A DNA stretch of 64,000 nucleotides from Daucus carota subsp. sativus. Lineage: Eukaryota; Streptophyta; Magnoliopsida; Apiales; Apiaceae. The first letter of the stretch is position 1; every line of letters begins with the position of its first letter. Shown in pieces: positions 21,241-33,239 of this stretch. Location of the stretch: positions 46,310,380-46,374,379 of the forward strand of contig NC_030383.2 in NCBI RefSeq assembly GCF_001625215.2. The letters run 5' to 3'. The notes under the pieces were generated by a model that saw nothing but the letters and a program-made list of their open reading frames with translations, searched no databases and was not told the DNA's origin. Made by a program: the position numbers and the translations under genes.

Positions 21241-22859
21241 TCCAGAACTCCTTGTGGTTTGTAAATGAGAAGAATGCTATGTGTTGGCTTCTTATAACCA
21301 GCCTCAATATGCACTTGATTGTAATTTGTGATTCGATATTTAAAATATAGAATTAAGTTGGAGTTCTTCCTCAACCCTCGAGTTCCTTGATTATGTGAAT
21401 CATGCAAAAGCTAGTATTGTCAACTGCAAACTAGAAACAACAGAAGTTACACTAACAACTAATATTGAACATATGAACAGGTATTCAAGAAAATGGATGG
21501 AAAGGCAAAGCAAAAGAAGTGACTTTATATATGTGAAGGTAAAAGTAGAATTTGGTTCGCATTGGTTAAACGTTGACCAGGGACCAGGGTGATCACACCA
21601 ATTGGCTTGCTTTACGAGAGGAACAATGTAGGAAGCCAGCTCCGAATCTACCCAGCTAACTGAACAGAAGAGCGGTGCTTTAGGCATGAATGAGTTGATG
21701 TTTATGGACCGGGAGCAATCACAAGAATGCTACCTTTTGTTTAGGTCCACCACATTGTTAATTTAAAGTCAAAGAAACTCAACACATGTCATCATGTACA
21801 GAATTTTGTACAAATTTATGTACACCAAGTAGTTTCCAATTATTAATAGAGCTCCAAGAGACTTTAGGATTAGTTCACTTGAATGAAATAGAATGAGGGA
21901 GAATGAAATTTGTACTATGAATTGGGGATGACCGGAAAAAATATCTACAACCCATTCCTTTTATCATTACAGTCCAACTATTTATGATAGATTTCTAATC
22001 TAATTCACATGTTTTGAAAAGAATGTTTCTTCCGTCTTTTTATCATATTTTTCCGTCATCTTCATCATAAAAAATTTAGATTCGCTCGTAGTAATTACAA
22101 TTCTCTCATACTTGTTTTTTTCTCCATCAAACTTTTTTATAATTTTTTATTTCATTTCATAAAGTTAAATTCAGTCATTTTCAGACAAATAAAGATTTCA
22201 AAACATAATGCAGAGAAGCAAAAAGTTCACACGAGCATCATCTGTTCACACGAGCCATTCCATCTATCCGAATAGATGGCATGACGGTCCTTACACAAGC
22301 AAAAATTTACGTAAGAAAAATTTCACACGAGCCATACCATCTATCCGGGCACGCGAGCATCTTCCTTCCGGTATTCTCATCAAACCACCAAGTTCTCTCA
22401 ACGGCTAGCTTATCACGGAAACATATATTCAAATATGGAATCTCTCCTCTGTTTGTTGTTGTGTTATTCTTGTTGATTGTACCTTCCATTTCGCAAAAGA
22501 AAGAAATGGGAAAGAGGTTGGGAAAGAAATTAGGTTTTTTGTTGTAGTTGGGACAGAGATGAACGTCGGCACAATAATATATAGTCATTACTGATAAAGA
22601 AAGACTCAAATAACCTCACGATGTTAGTGGTTTTTAACGGAGGTACACTAAAATAAAAATGTTAGAATTACAGTATTGCGCTAGTTTTAGAAGTACAACA
22701 TTGTAAGTGCTTGATGTCCACGAGTGCAGATGCACAAGTCACAAAGTGCAGTTTTCTCTAATTTATATTTATTATTGCATACTATAGCAAACAACCGAAC
22801 TATCATGTATAATAATGAGCAAAATCTATCTTTCCGCAACTTTTTGGGCTTTTCCATAC
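21241..22859. other. promoter side of the proline-rich gene and repeat-bearing spacer
   Basis: It holds the upstream region of the minus-strand gene, a partial MITE arm at 21784-21832 that matches 10830-10863, and a 26-bp direct repeat (22245-22270 and 22322-22347, one mismatch). No credible coding frame. Confidence 0.4.
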
Positions 22860-23110
22860 AAAGAAGTGGAAACGGGACCTTGCCTTGATCTAAAAGGTCA
22901 TGGGTTCGAATCTCATCAGCTCCCGGGCGTTCACCCGAGTTGAAGAGACAGTGGGATGATTTGAAGAAAGGGGATCGAGTTCCAAGCCGTGCGTATCGCA
23001 GGGAAGTTCCCACCCACTGCGTCTTATCACTCGGTTAATCCGAATTATCTACCTGTGTTGGATATGAAACTAGTCGGCAGGTTCCTAGAGAAAAATCCTA
23101 GGGGATGTCC
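22860..23110 (+). mobile_element. SINE-like repeat with tRNA-type B box
   Basis: GGTTCGAATC at 22903-22912 is a good Pol III B box, preceded about 35-40 bp upstream by an A-box-like AAGTGGAAACGG. The following 200 bases, rich in GC relative to the surroundings, have no coding sense. On the minus strand it translates to ADEIRTHDLLDQ, a string I regard as a translated repeat, not protein. The 3' end is not defined by a clear poly(A). Confidence 0.4.
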
Positions 23111-23928
23111 TGTAATAGGCCTTACGAAGAAAATTAAAAATATCTGGGCTCGGGTGATGCCATAGTGGGCCTGGAATGAATACCTTGGTAAAAACTTCTA
23201 TTTCTGGGCTTCTCAATTCTGAAGAATAGTCGATTGGTGAAGTAATAAATTCAGCGACTTGACTTGAGATGTCAAAAAAAATGGAGATAAAATTCTAGTA
23301 TCAAGATTCTAAGTTTCTAACTCTCCTCTGGTTATAGGGTGGGTATATTACTATGTAGCCTACAGTACGAAGAAGTTGCGGGGCATGTGCATGAATATTA
23401 GGCAAATGTTATTGATTAAGAGATACTAGTAGTTGGGGTCGGCACATAATTTAATTGCATAATTGACTTGTGATTTTGTGAACCAACATGGTGCCGATAA
23501 ACCCAGGACAAACAGAGTACACTGATGCATCATGATTCATGCATGCTTGGCATTTAAATATCAGTTGCGGTTCGTATTTATAATAATTTTCTGTTTGTTT
23601 CAAAATATGACGAGAATAAATATATTACTGCAAAGGTGTGATTTTTCATTTAAAAATATGAATTACATTTCGGTTTAAACAGTCACATTATTAGCTCAAA
23701 TAATATTGTTTGTTTTTAATTTGTTTTCTTCTTCTTTCTTTGTCTGCTTGCAGTTTTATCATTTATGCTACAATAAACATAGAGAGTCCGATGTAATTGA
23801 TATTCTCTTTCTTGTTAGGCATGCATTAATACCCCCTGTGCATGCAGCCCATTCTTTGCTAACCTTTCAATTCATGGCTATACCGCCCAAATCTCACTTG
23901 TTTAATGAAGAAGATCTCCTCAGCTTTG
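23111..23928. other. spacer upstream of sulfotransferase 1
   Basis: AT-rich. The open frame at 23706-23951 runs through the probable core promoter and is not taken as a gene. Confidence 0.4.
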
Positions 23929-23936
23929 TATTTAAA
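23929..23936 (+). promoter_or_regulatory. TATA-like box of sulfotransferase 1
   Basis: TATTTAAA lies 112 bp before the ATG at 24041, leaving a plausible leader of about 75-80 bases. Confidence 0.4.
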
Positions 23937-24040
23937 GACACGCCCATGTAAAAACTTATAGCCACATATCTCCAATGTATCTGTTCTAAATATTTTCTCT
24001 GTGAGGAACTAAAAACTTCTCTTCATTTCTGGAGTTCACC

Positions 24041-24976
24041 ATGGAGCAACTAAGTGCTGATTTTTTATCATCTCTACCCAAACATAAATGGTGCAGAGAT
24101 GATATCATCTACCAATTCGATGGCTTTTGGTTTAGACTCCCATATCTTCAAGGAACTCTTAAGCTTCTCAAAGACTTCAAGCCACTTCCCACTGATGTTA
24201 TCCTAGCTTCTTTTCCCAAAACTGGCACAACATGGCTCAAGTCCCTCCTATTCGCCATCACTCAGCGTTCCTCGAAAGCCTTGTTGAACTCCACCAATCC
24301 CCATGATCTAGTCCCAACACTGGAACTTCAAGTCTACTCAGCAAATCCTACTCAGGCTGATATGTTAACAAGCTGTGATGCAAATCCTAGGATCTTCAGT
24401 ACACATGTACCTTACCAGATCCTGTCCAAAAGTGCCATTCACTCGTCCGAATGTCGGATAGTTTATGTCACAAGAAACCCAAAAGACACGCTCATTTCAT
24501 TGTGGCATTTCGTGGGAAAATCTCAGATGTCTCAGATCAAGCCATGGCCTATAGAGGAAGCCGTGGACAGGTTTTGCGACGGAGTTGTCCCTTATGGACC
24601 ATACTATGATCATGTTTCACAGTTCCGAAAGGAGAGCTTGGAGAGGCCTCAGAGAGTTTATTTTGTAAGCTACGAGGAACTGAAAATTGACACCAAGAAT
24701 CAAGTGAAAAGTTTGGCTGAATTCTTAGGCTGTCCTTTTGAAAAAGAAGAGGAAGCAGAGGAGATTGTAAAGATGTGTGATATCCAGACACTGAAGCAGC
24801 ATGAGATTAACAAGTCTTCTGATTTGCCAGATTGGTTTGAATTGCCGTACAATTCTTTCTTCAGACAAGGCGAGGTTGGGGACTACAAGAATCATCTGAG
24901 TTCCGGGATGATCCAGCGTATTGATGACATGACTAAGGATAAATTTCACGGTGCGGGTTTAATGTTTGGAGTTTAA
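24041..24976 (+). CDS. cytosolic sulfotransferase 1 (intronless, flavonol/SOT type)
   Basis: 311 residues, no intron, start at ATGGAGCAAC. Transfers sulfate from PAPS to a hydroxyl of small acceptors such as flavonoids, hormones or desulfo-glucosinolates; the acceptor cannot be told from sequence. Seen: the 5'-phosphosulfate loop FPKTGTTWLK (residues 58-67), catalytic His122 in FSTHVPY, the 3'-phosphate motif YVTRNPKDTLIS (142-153), and the C-terminal RQGEVGDYKN (275-284), all in family order. No targeting peptide, so cytosolic. Head-to-tail with a close paralogue 1.3 kb downstream. Length and motifs are normal, so it is expected to be active. Confidence 0.93.
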   Translation: MEQLSADFLSSLPKHKWCRDDIIYQFDGFWFRLPYLQGTLKLLKDFKPLPTDVILASFPKTGTTWLKSLLFAITQRSSKALLNSTNPHDLVPTLELQVYSANPTQADMLTSCDANPRIFSTHVPYQILSKSAIHSSECRIVYVTRNPKDTLISLWHFVGKSQMSQIKPWPIEEAVDRFCDGVVPYGPYYDHVSQFRKESLERPQRVYFVSYEELKIDTKNQVKSLAEFLGCPFEKEEEAEEIVKMCDIQTLKQHEINKSSDLPDWFELPYNSFFRQGEVGDYKNHLSSGMIQRIDDMTKDKFHGAGLMFGV

Positions 24977-26228
24977 ATTGCTAAAACATCTGCAAACTCT
25001 GCATGCTGCAGACAAGGATTTCCTTTTGAACATGTGAGGATATGATTAATTATCTAATAAAAAAACTGTGCCAGTTTAAGGTAGGTTCTGAGTTTGAATT
25101 ACCATTTAGAGGGATTTTCGTGAAATTGCTATAATATTTTCAGATATCTTTGAGTGAGGAACGCATTCAAGAAAAAGTTGAACTACAATTGAATTATATG
25201 AAAAATTAAACCCTCAAATTATATTGAAGTTCAACATTAGAAAAATGCTTTTTATTGAATGTAACTTATTTAACATTTTATGCTTCAGTATTTTTGAATA
25301 AAATCTTCACATATATGCATTCCTTATATTAAAGTTTTGATTTTATTGTTATGTTATCATTGATCATATACAATATTGTATATATGTACACTCAAATTGT
25401 GTTCCTCATGAAATGTTCGCATTTTTCTTATAAACTATAATTATTTGAGAATAAAATTATATATATAATTAGATATATGCTCTCCATGTGTAAATTCAAA
25501 CGAAGTAAGTTTAACTATTATATAATTCATAAAATTTATTTTTGTTTATATTCAATGTAATATATCATTTGTCCACGTAAGAATACAGATAAGTTACAAA
25601 TAGATTTGAAAAGGATATATTTATATATAAATATATAACACAATTTCGCTGTATATAAATCAGCAAAAGCTTTTGCAATAGGCAAAAATACACTTTTTGG
25701 GCCTAAAATGTTTAGAGAACCTAAAAAATTACTAATACATTTTTTTATCATAAATTCGTTGTCACTAAATCTGATTAAAAATTTATAACATGGGCCTTCC
25801 AATCTTGGGCAGAGCCTCATCTCCTATTTAGAGTTTTGAATGAGAATTAGCTGGACCTTTAACACCTTTAAACTGTTAGCCATGAACTAAACTTGTACTG
25901 CAGTATCAAACATTTACAAGGCATGTCCATGTTACAGATTAGGCTAATGCTTAATTTCCCTAGCACATAAGTTACAAAAAATTAAAGTTAACTACATATA
26001 TAATCGATGCATAAATTGCAGGGCTCGTGAAAGATAACCAGATATAAGGTCCATGCCTAGCTCGTTTACTGAAAACATGCCTGCCGATCAATATATCCTG
26101 TTAACCTTTCATTAGTTTGATAAAAGATGGACTGACGTCTAACTATAAAATACAGCATCTAATCAGGGTCAGGCCCCTTTGTCTGTTTTACTGATGGACT
26201 AATATGCAAGTCACTGAAGCTGTAAGAC
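24977..26228. other. spacer between the sulfotransferases
   Basis: 3' UTR of the first gene, then AT-rich sequence without recognised genes or clear transposon ends. Confidence 0.4.
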
Positions 26229-26236
26229 TATAAATA
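26229..26236 (+). promoter_or_regulatory. TATA box of sulfotransferase 2
   Basis: TATAAATA stands 65 bp before the ATG at 26294, a textbook plant core-promoter spacing. Confidence 0.5.
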
Positions 26237-26293
26237 TCTAATTCAAATTCGATATCTGAATCATAAGTTCTTCTTCACTAATTACTTAGTTAC

Positions 26294-27241
26294 ATGATGG
26301 CGATATTAGCTGACGATTTTCTGTTATCTCTGCCAAAAGAGGAATGGTATGGTCCGTGTGGACATGATATGTTATACCAATTCAAGGGCTTTTGGTTTAC
26401 ACCCCATATCCTTGAAGGAGTTCTCCAGTTTCTCAAAAACTTCAAGCCACTTCCTACTGATGTAATTTTAGCTTCTTTTCCGAAAACCGGAACAACCTGG
26501 CTCAAGTCCCTTGTGTTTGCCATTATAAATCGTGCTTCCAAACATTCACTGATCTGCACCAACCCCCATGATCTCATTCCAACCCTAGAGCTTCAAGTTT
26601 ACTCCTCAAATCCCACAGCAGCTCATACTTTAACAAGCTGTGATGCAAATACTAGGATCTTCGCCACACATGTGCCTTACCAGCTCCTAGCTGAAACAGC
26701 CATTCATTCATCCCAATGTCGGATAGTCTATGTCACGAGGAATCCGAAAGACACGCTCATTTCCTTGTGGCATTACATGGGGACATCTAAAGGGTCTTTG
26801 AAGAAGCCATGGAAAATAGAGGAGGCTGTGGATAAGTTCTGTGACGGAGTTCTCCCTGATGGTCCATACTATGATCATGTTCTACGATTCCGAAAAGAGG
26901 GCTTGGAGAGGCCCCAGAAAGTTTTCTTTGTGAGCTATGAGGACTTGAAGGATGACACTAAAGAGCAAGTAAAGAAGTTGGCTGAATTCTTAGGGCGTCC
27001 TTTTGAGAAAGAAGAGGAGGCAGAGGAGATTGCGAATATTTGTGATTTCCGGGCAATGAAGCAGCACGAGGTTAACAAGTCTTCTGATTCTCCAGAATGG
27101 CTTGAATTTCCTTATAGTTCTTACTTCAGGCAAGGTGAGGTTGGGGATCATAAGAATTACTTAGACTCTGAGATGATCCAGCGTATTGATGACATGACTA
27201 AGGATAAATTTTATGGTGCGGGTTTCATGTATGGAATGTGA
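26294..27241 (+). CDS. cytosolic sulfotransferase 2 (tandem paralogue)
   Basis: 315 residues, intronless, starting at the first of two adjacent ATGs. Same PAPS-dependent family as the upstream gene: FPKTGTTWLK (62-71), catalytic His126 in FATHVPY, YVTRNPKDTLIS, and RQGEVGDHKN near the C-terminus. The two proteins are alike throughout. They differ most at the N-terminus (ILADDFLLSLPKEEWYG) and in the segment after LISLWH (YMGTSKGSLKKP versus FVGKSQMSQIKP), which lines the acceptor pocket, so substrate preference may differ. Its own TATA box suggests independent expression. Confidence 0.93.
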   Translation: MMAILADDFLLSLPKEEWYGPCGHDMLYQFKGFWFTPHILEGVLQFLKNFKPLPTDVILASFPKTGTTWLKSLVFAIINRASKHSLICTNPHDLIPTLELQVYSSNPTAAHTLTSCDANTRIFATHVPYQLLAETAIHSSQCRIVYVTRNPKDTLISLWHYMGTSKGSLKKPWKIEEAVDKFCDGVLPDGPYYDHVLRFRKEGLERPQKVFFVSYEDLKDDTKEQVKKLAEFLGRPFEKEEEAEEIANICDFRAMKQHEVNKSSDSPEWLEFPYSSYFRQGEVGDHKNYLDSEMIQRIDDMTKDKFYGAGFMYGM

Positions 27242-28386
27242 AGTGCTATGATTTTGGGCCTTTGGCAACTCTGCATGCCGCGAAACTGCTCTAAAATAAT
27301 GTGGCCGTTTGGCTAACTTTTTTTCTGAAAGTTTTAACATTGCACTCCGGTGATAATGTTTTGAATTATACAATTTATGGTTATGTAACAAGATGGGTTG
27401 AGTTCCATGTTTGGAGTTTAGATTGCGAAAACATTTACAAATTCGGCCTGCATTAGTCTCATGTTTGAAAGTTTAGATTCCGAAAACAATATACTTGACT
27501 CTGCAATCTAGCTCAAGTTTCATTACATGTTACGAGTTTCTCCTAGGACGCTTCAAGTGTTGCGTTTCTTATTTTTAATTGGAAGGTTTGATTTTAATTT
27601 ACATTGTTTTACGTTTTGGCTGAGATATTTATATGTGAAAATTTCCTGCTGAAATGATATGAGTCATTGTACTTGACTACTTGTTGACTTGAGATGGAAA
27701 TATTTGGAAAAAAGAAGAAGTGATTAGCTGCAATCGAAATCCCTGAATGGAAAGTGAAAATGCTTTGTATACAAAATAGGGTACAAAGTCTCTTTTTAAA
27801 TTTTGATTAGAATGATCTCATATATTCATATAAATAATATTAATTAAAATATTTAATCTTAATTATCTTGTTATTTTATAAAATTTTCATTTTAATTCAA
27901 ATATTTTTTTTTTATATTATATGCAACCATTGATACAAGTATCTTTGGGACAGAGGAGTGTTACTTACTCCCGTTGACATATCTGATTTCTCGCTCCTAT
28001 TCCTCAATTCAAATTCGATCCTAAACCCCAACCCGATTACCAAACGGCAAACGGAAAATCTTGCGAGCATTTAAAGGGATTTTCTTATATAAACTAAATT
28101 ATATCAATTTTAACAATATTTGAACGACGAAAGGATAGCTCTACTATCAACCCATCAATAATATTAGTTATAGCTAACATAATCGCGATGGTCAACTCTA
28201 CGCAAAGAATAAGAAAGGAAGATTCTTCTTCTTTTTTTTTTAAATCATAAGAAAGGAAGATTTATGTAATCACAAAACAATAATTTCATTGCATATAGCC
28301 CTGAATGGTTTGATTGGGCCGGGTTGTTAAAACATTTTTTGAGTCTTTTGACCCGGGGACCTAGTCCTAATCATTGGACAATAAAT
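27242..28386. other. spacer, 3' side of sulfotransferase 2
   Basis: Contains short decayed echoes of the sulfotransferase 3' end (TTCCATGTTTGGAGTTTA at 27402 and similar), suggesting a small 3'-terminal duplication. No other feature seen. Confidence 0.35.
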
Positions 28387-28831
28387 GGGTGTATTCGATA
28401 GGGATTTTAATAGATTGTTTTTAATCTATTGATTTTAATGGATTCTCTTTGATTTTGATTTTGTGCGGATTCTTGATAAAATGTCGTAGAGTTGATAGGA
28501 TTTAAGCACAATGCTTCAAAATCTCATTGATTTTGATGGCATTTCAAAAAACTTAAAATACACTGAAGAATGCCACAAAATCCATCATTTTATGAAATGC
28601 AAAAAAATCCATCAGCATTTGAATACCATCAGATTTTAATAGATTTTAAACAATCCCAATTAAATACCATCGGATTTTAAAGCATAATTTAAAATATCAA
28701 TTGAATACCACCAGATTTTGTAGCATAATTTGAAATCCCAATTGAATATCTCAAGATTTTAATTTCCCAATCGAATACCCTCGCATTTCATGAATGCAAA
28801 AAAATCTTTAAAATCTCAATCCAATACACCC
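28387..28831. mobile_element. MITE with GGGTGTATTCGAT ends
   Basis: GGGTGTATTCGATAGGGATT at the left and AATCTCAATCCAATACACCC at the right are inverted. Internal repeats of AAATCCCAATTGAATA type occur. No coding frame. The end type resembles hAT MITEs, but no 8-bp duplication could be matched. Confidence 0.55.
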
Positions 28832-28837
28832 CTCTAA

Positions 28838-29207
28838 GAGCATCTCCAAGAGCCTCCTTGTTGGCTCCTAAATATAATATAAAAAATGTGGCTCTTAGTA
28901 ATTTAGGACAAAGTTAAGAGTGTAAACTCCAACAATACTCTCTACATCTCTTCTCTATTTCATATTTTATTCATATATTGGGCTCCACTATAACAAAAGA
29001 GAGGGAAAGATGGAGGTTGATTGGAGGGAAGAATTTTTTTATTGTGAAAAAATAAGTTAGGAGCCCTGTGGTGGCTCTTAACTTTGAGGAGAGAGGAGAG
29101 AGAAACAAGAGGCTCTTAAGATTTAAGAGCCACTTAAGAGTCTCTTGGAGCAACATTTTGGTTCTCCCTCCTCAAATCTCAAGTTAGGAGCCTAAATGAA
29201 GATGCTC
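28838..29207. mobile_element. PIF/Harbinger-type MITE, TAA target duplication
   Basis: GAGCATCTCC at the left and AGATGCTC at the right, with longer imperfect arms (AGGCTCCTAA / GGAGCCT), flanked by TAA on both sides (28835-28837 and 29208-29210). 370 bp, non-coding. It ends 120 bp before the ATG of the dienelactone hydrolase and so forms part of its promoter or leader region. Confidence 0.65.
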
Positions 29208-29329
29208 TAAGTAAATTGATCAGGCTTTTGCGTCACTGTCAGAACAAGAGTCAAGCACATCCTCTGTATCGAATCAATCTTGAATACCACGTCTTTGGTT
29301 TCTTCATCCAGTTAACAAAGAAAAAGAGG

Positions 29330-31376
29330 ATGTCAGGACCTGAATGTTGCAGCAACCCACCAAGCCTAAGCTCAAACAGTGGATCAGGATCCGTCACTCA
29401 ACTTGCAGGCTTAAAAGCCTATGTCTCCGGCTCTTCTCAGTCCAAACTTGCCATACTTCTTGTTTCTGATGTTTTTGGTACTTCCACATACTTTACCCCT
29501 GTCTTTTCTTATTTCTTTTAATATAAATCACACTGTTTCTTTTATGGTAATCATCTTAGTACTAAATGACTCTTGGGGAGGGAAGGTGACAAATATAAGG
29601 TGCCGTTATTTACTTGAAATACGAGATTCTGATAAAGTAAATAGTCGCAACTTGATCATCACTGAATAAAATCTTACTCACTCCGTCGTCCCCGTGAAGA
29701 ACGTGGCACGCACTTTAATGTTTGTAAAATATAGTTCTATAACTTATTTTTTAATTTTAATTCAGGAAAAGAAAATTTTTAAAAAAAATTAGAACTATAC
29801 TTTATTGAGCATTGAAGTGTGTGCCGAGCAGTGATAAAAAAACATATAGAAATGAGTGAGAAGGATGGAGTATAGGTTTTTTGAAATGCTACCATTTTTT
29901 TCTTGTTGTCAAGAATGAGCCACCAAAGTACAGAAACATTGTATGTAAAAAACCTTGTTAGTTGATGTGCATTAAACGTTTACTCCCCTGTTGTTAGTTT
30001 AAATCAAATACAAGGATATATAAGCTCATGTCAGATCATCAAGATTATGTTATAGCAATGATTTCCGTGTTAGATAAAAGTCTGGTCATGAATATTTGGT
30101 CTTCCCACAAACTATTATGCTTTTGATGTTTTTGTCGGTTGATGGGAATGAAGGAGCTGAGGTTGTGATTAGTCTTGTGGAAGAAATCTTATATTGTTTA
30201 TTATATTTTGACATCGAATATTAGACATTATACAGCCTATACCAAATTGAATGTTTGACTGGACTTCTGTAGATAAGTGATTCAGGGGAAGTTTGGCTTG
30301 CTAATTGAAATGGGAATAGCAATGAAAAGGTACATAGTGAGGTTAATGGAAGTAAAAGTTGTTTGAAAACCAAGGATTTGAGTGGGAATGAGTTACCTGC
30401 TTAGTGTGAATGAAATTCACACTGCAATCATTTAAAAAACACTAGCACATGGAATTATGGTTCCAAATCCCATTCACCGGATCGATTTTAACCTAGTGCC
30501 CCACTGTCCCCTTAATTAATCCAAAACAGAATAATCACAAATACTGAAATAAGTAATTGTTGTAATTTGTTAGCACACATATTGGATTACTAAAAAAGCC
30601 CACATCCATTTTTATCAATGGTTATGCTTTTGTGTTTGTTTTTCACCTTTTATTGACTCCAATTACTTTTTGCAGGTTATGAATCGCCGAATCTAAGGTA
30701 CTCCTGTTATTCCTTACATGTTATGCTTTGTAGTTTATTTGGTACTACTAATTAAGATCTTAATTTGACTATTGACTTTTAAACTACACAACTGAGAGAC
30801 GATGGTGCCTTACTGGCTTGGTACTCATGCAATCTGTGAAACTACACATCTAACTATCTAAGCAGTCTGATTAATAGGAAGCCTTGATGGGAAAATACTC
30901 TAAGCAATTAGTACTCAGTTGGTGTCTTTTCGCTTTCAAACAGATTCTGTTTTAATCTTTATTAGGTTTCACCTTTTAGCTGGGGATTGCATTGAACTCC
31001 AGTGACCTCCAAGCATTTATAAGAATATACTAAACTTGGAGAGTGACATCTGTGCCTTAGTACAAGTATATTCAGCCTTTAAAAGGGTAGCTTGTAGTTT
31101 CACTATACCCCTCACTTCTACTGTACTTAAGCTCAAGGGTATACTCAAACCTCAGAGGAACGTATTGTGTGCATGCATATTTATACTCCTGTAAATAACC
31201 TTTTTCCAACCATAAAAAAGAAAAAAAAAAAGAGCTAGATTATAGCACAATTGATTTTCATTTTCATCAGACACCTTCATTTTTTGCTATGGATATTAAA
31301 TTTTAGAAAAGGCTAGCAATAGCTTAATAATTGTTATATATTAGCTTAGCTTTTACATGCTTCAAAGTTACTATGT

Positions 31377-31414
<38 letters not shown>

Positions 31415-32964
31415 AGACTAAAAGTTGGACATCACAACTTTTACAATGAAGGAAGCTGGCTGACAAAGTTGCTAATGCTGGATTCTACGCGGTGGTACCC
31501 GATTTCATGCATGGAGAGCCCTATGATCCAAATAATGTTGAGAAGCCTATCCAAGACTGGCTGAAAATCCACAATACTGTTTGTTTCTGACCTTAGTTAA
31601 TTGAGTTTATTTATTAACTAAAATTATCTAAGGCCTTGTTAGCAGTCCGAAAAATCAGCGACTGTCTTACGCATATAATGTGAAACAGGCCATATTCATA
31701 TATTATAAGCATTCAGTTATCTTGGTATCTCTTTTAGGACAAAGGATTTGAAGATGCAAAACCAGTTTTTGCAGCTCTGAAAAGTCTAGGCATAACAACA
31801 GTTGGAGCTGCAGGATTTTGCTGGGGCGGTATAATTTATGCTTAACATCTTAATAGCTGGATATTTTTTTCTTTTAAGCAGCTTTATATTCAGTTGTACA
31901 GCATACAAATCCTGAATTTATATGACGTGATTAGTTTATTAGTTTCCCTATTGCTGATAGTGACTTAATTTCCTGTTGCTGATAGTGACTTAATTCTGCC
32001 TCTTTCTCTTTCCTCAGCTAAGGTGGTTGTGGAACTAGCGAAGTCTGCTCATATTCAAGCCGCGGTGCTGTTACACCCTTCGTTCTTTAATTTGGATGAT
32101 GCTAAGGGTATAAGTTTTGTATTTGGATACATTTTTTTGTGACTTCCATATGCCTGGATTTTGGTGAGGAAATGGAGTTCATTAATTTAGGCTATAGAAG
32201 AAATTAATCTAATTACCCTTTACCCATGAACTGTGTAAGGAAACTATAGTAGAGGTTTTACACAATGAATTAATTAAATTAAATTACGTTGTGTCTTCCT
32301 TATTTGTTTTTCTCCCTGCACATTTTTTACACTAGAACATCAGTTCCTCCCTCTTAGTAAGGCACAATTAATTTGTAGCTAGTTAAACTAAGATCACATG
32401 GTATGCGTATGTATTTGTATGTAACAATGTAACCGATATTCTCACTTTGTCTAACAATAAATTAAAATATACTTTTGTTTCAGAGGTTAAGGTGCCCATG
32501 GCTATATTGGGAGCTGAGGTTGACAATCACTCTCCTCCTGAACTCCTCAGGCAATTTGGGGAGATCCTTGTATCTACCGAAGTAAGTTTCTGTTAAATTT
32601 GGCTAACAATTGTTTGAGATTACTCTTTTGTTGTTGGAGCAAGAACTACTGCTCTAGTTACCCTTAAATTCTCTATTACTGTTAAATAATCTCCATAATA
32701 TTGTTCAGGAACATATTTAGTCTGATGAATTCTGGTAAACATGCACAGTTTTATTTTCCCATGCAACCTTGTTGAATGTATATTCACCATATCCGAAGGT
32801 TAACGGCCTTGTTTATATTGTAGGTTAAGTCTTTTGTAAAGATCTATCCTGGTGTTGCACATGGATGGGCAGTTAGGTATAAACCTGAAGATGAATCTGC
32901 TGTGAAATCGGCTGAAGAAGCACATCAGGACATGCTGGACTGGTTTCTTGCACATATCAAATGA
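29330..32964 (+). CDS. dienelactone hydrolase family protein, seven exons
   Basis: Exons 29330-29477, 30676-30697 (only 22 nt), 31452-31578, 31738-31828, 32018-32107, 32484-32581, 32824-32964; all introns GT-AG, 238 residues. An alpha/beta hydrolase of the plant DLH group (often labelled endo-1,3;1,4-beta-glucanase-like); the true substrate is unknown. Seen: [11 protein letters not shown] start, nucleophile Cys in AAGFCWGG, acid Asp in GAEVDNHSP, His in [10 protein letters not shown], end [10 protein letters not shown]. The catalytic triad is complete and the length equals Arabidopsis homologues as I recall them. No signal peptide, so cytosolic. A polyadenylation-like AATAAAAA lies at 33085. 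Confidence 0.92.
29677..29870. mobile_element. Stowaway MITE in dienelactone hydrolase intron 1
   Basis: CTCACTCCGTCGTCCCCG and the inverted GAGAAGGATGGAG, flanked by TA (29675-29676, 29871-29872). 194 bp. The internal arms share AGTTCTATAACTT and related motifs with the 48201 copy. Confidence 0.7.
31378..31412. repeat. (TA)n microsatellite
   Basis: An uninterrupted AT run of about 34 bases in intron 2 of the dienelactone hydrolase gene, about 40 bp before exon 3. Confidence 0.9.
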
Positions 32965-33239
32965 AGAAAAAGGGACACTGTTTGATTATTAGTAGTTCTT
33001 TTTTGTTGTTATGCAGTGGATGAACTGTTGTAAGATATGCTACAAAGTTTAACATGCTTCATAACTTTGATGACTGAAGTTTAATAATAAAAATAGACGG
33101 CATTTTGGAGATGTGCATCTCCACACAATTGTAGTGGCTCTTTTCCCATTTACTCTACACGAGGATCTCATATTTGTATATCATGAGGTTCTCCTTTTAT
33201 ATTGTCCTCATACTTTGTTCTAGAACTAGACCTCGCAAT

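Noticed and set aside
22687-23013. Protein-coding gene on the minus strand (contains ADEIRTHDLLDQ)
   Set aside because: The frame overlaps a tRNA-like B box and SINE-like sequence; this string is a frequent translation artefact of plant repeats.
23706-23951. Small gene upstream of sulfotransferase 1
   Set aside because: It spans the probable TATA box of the next gene and shows no family resemblance.
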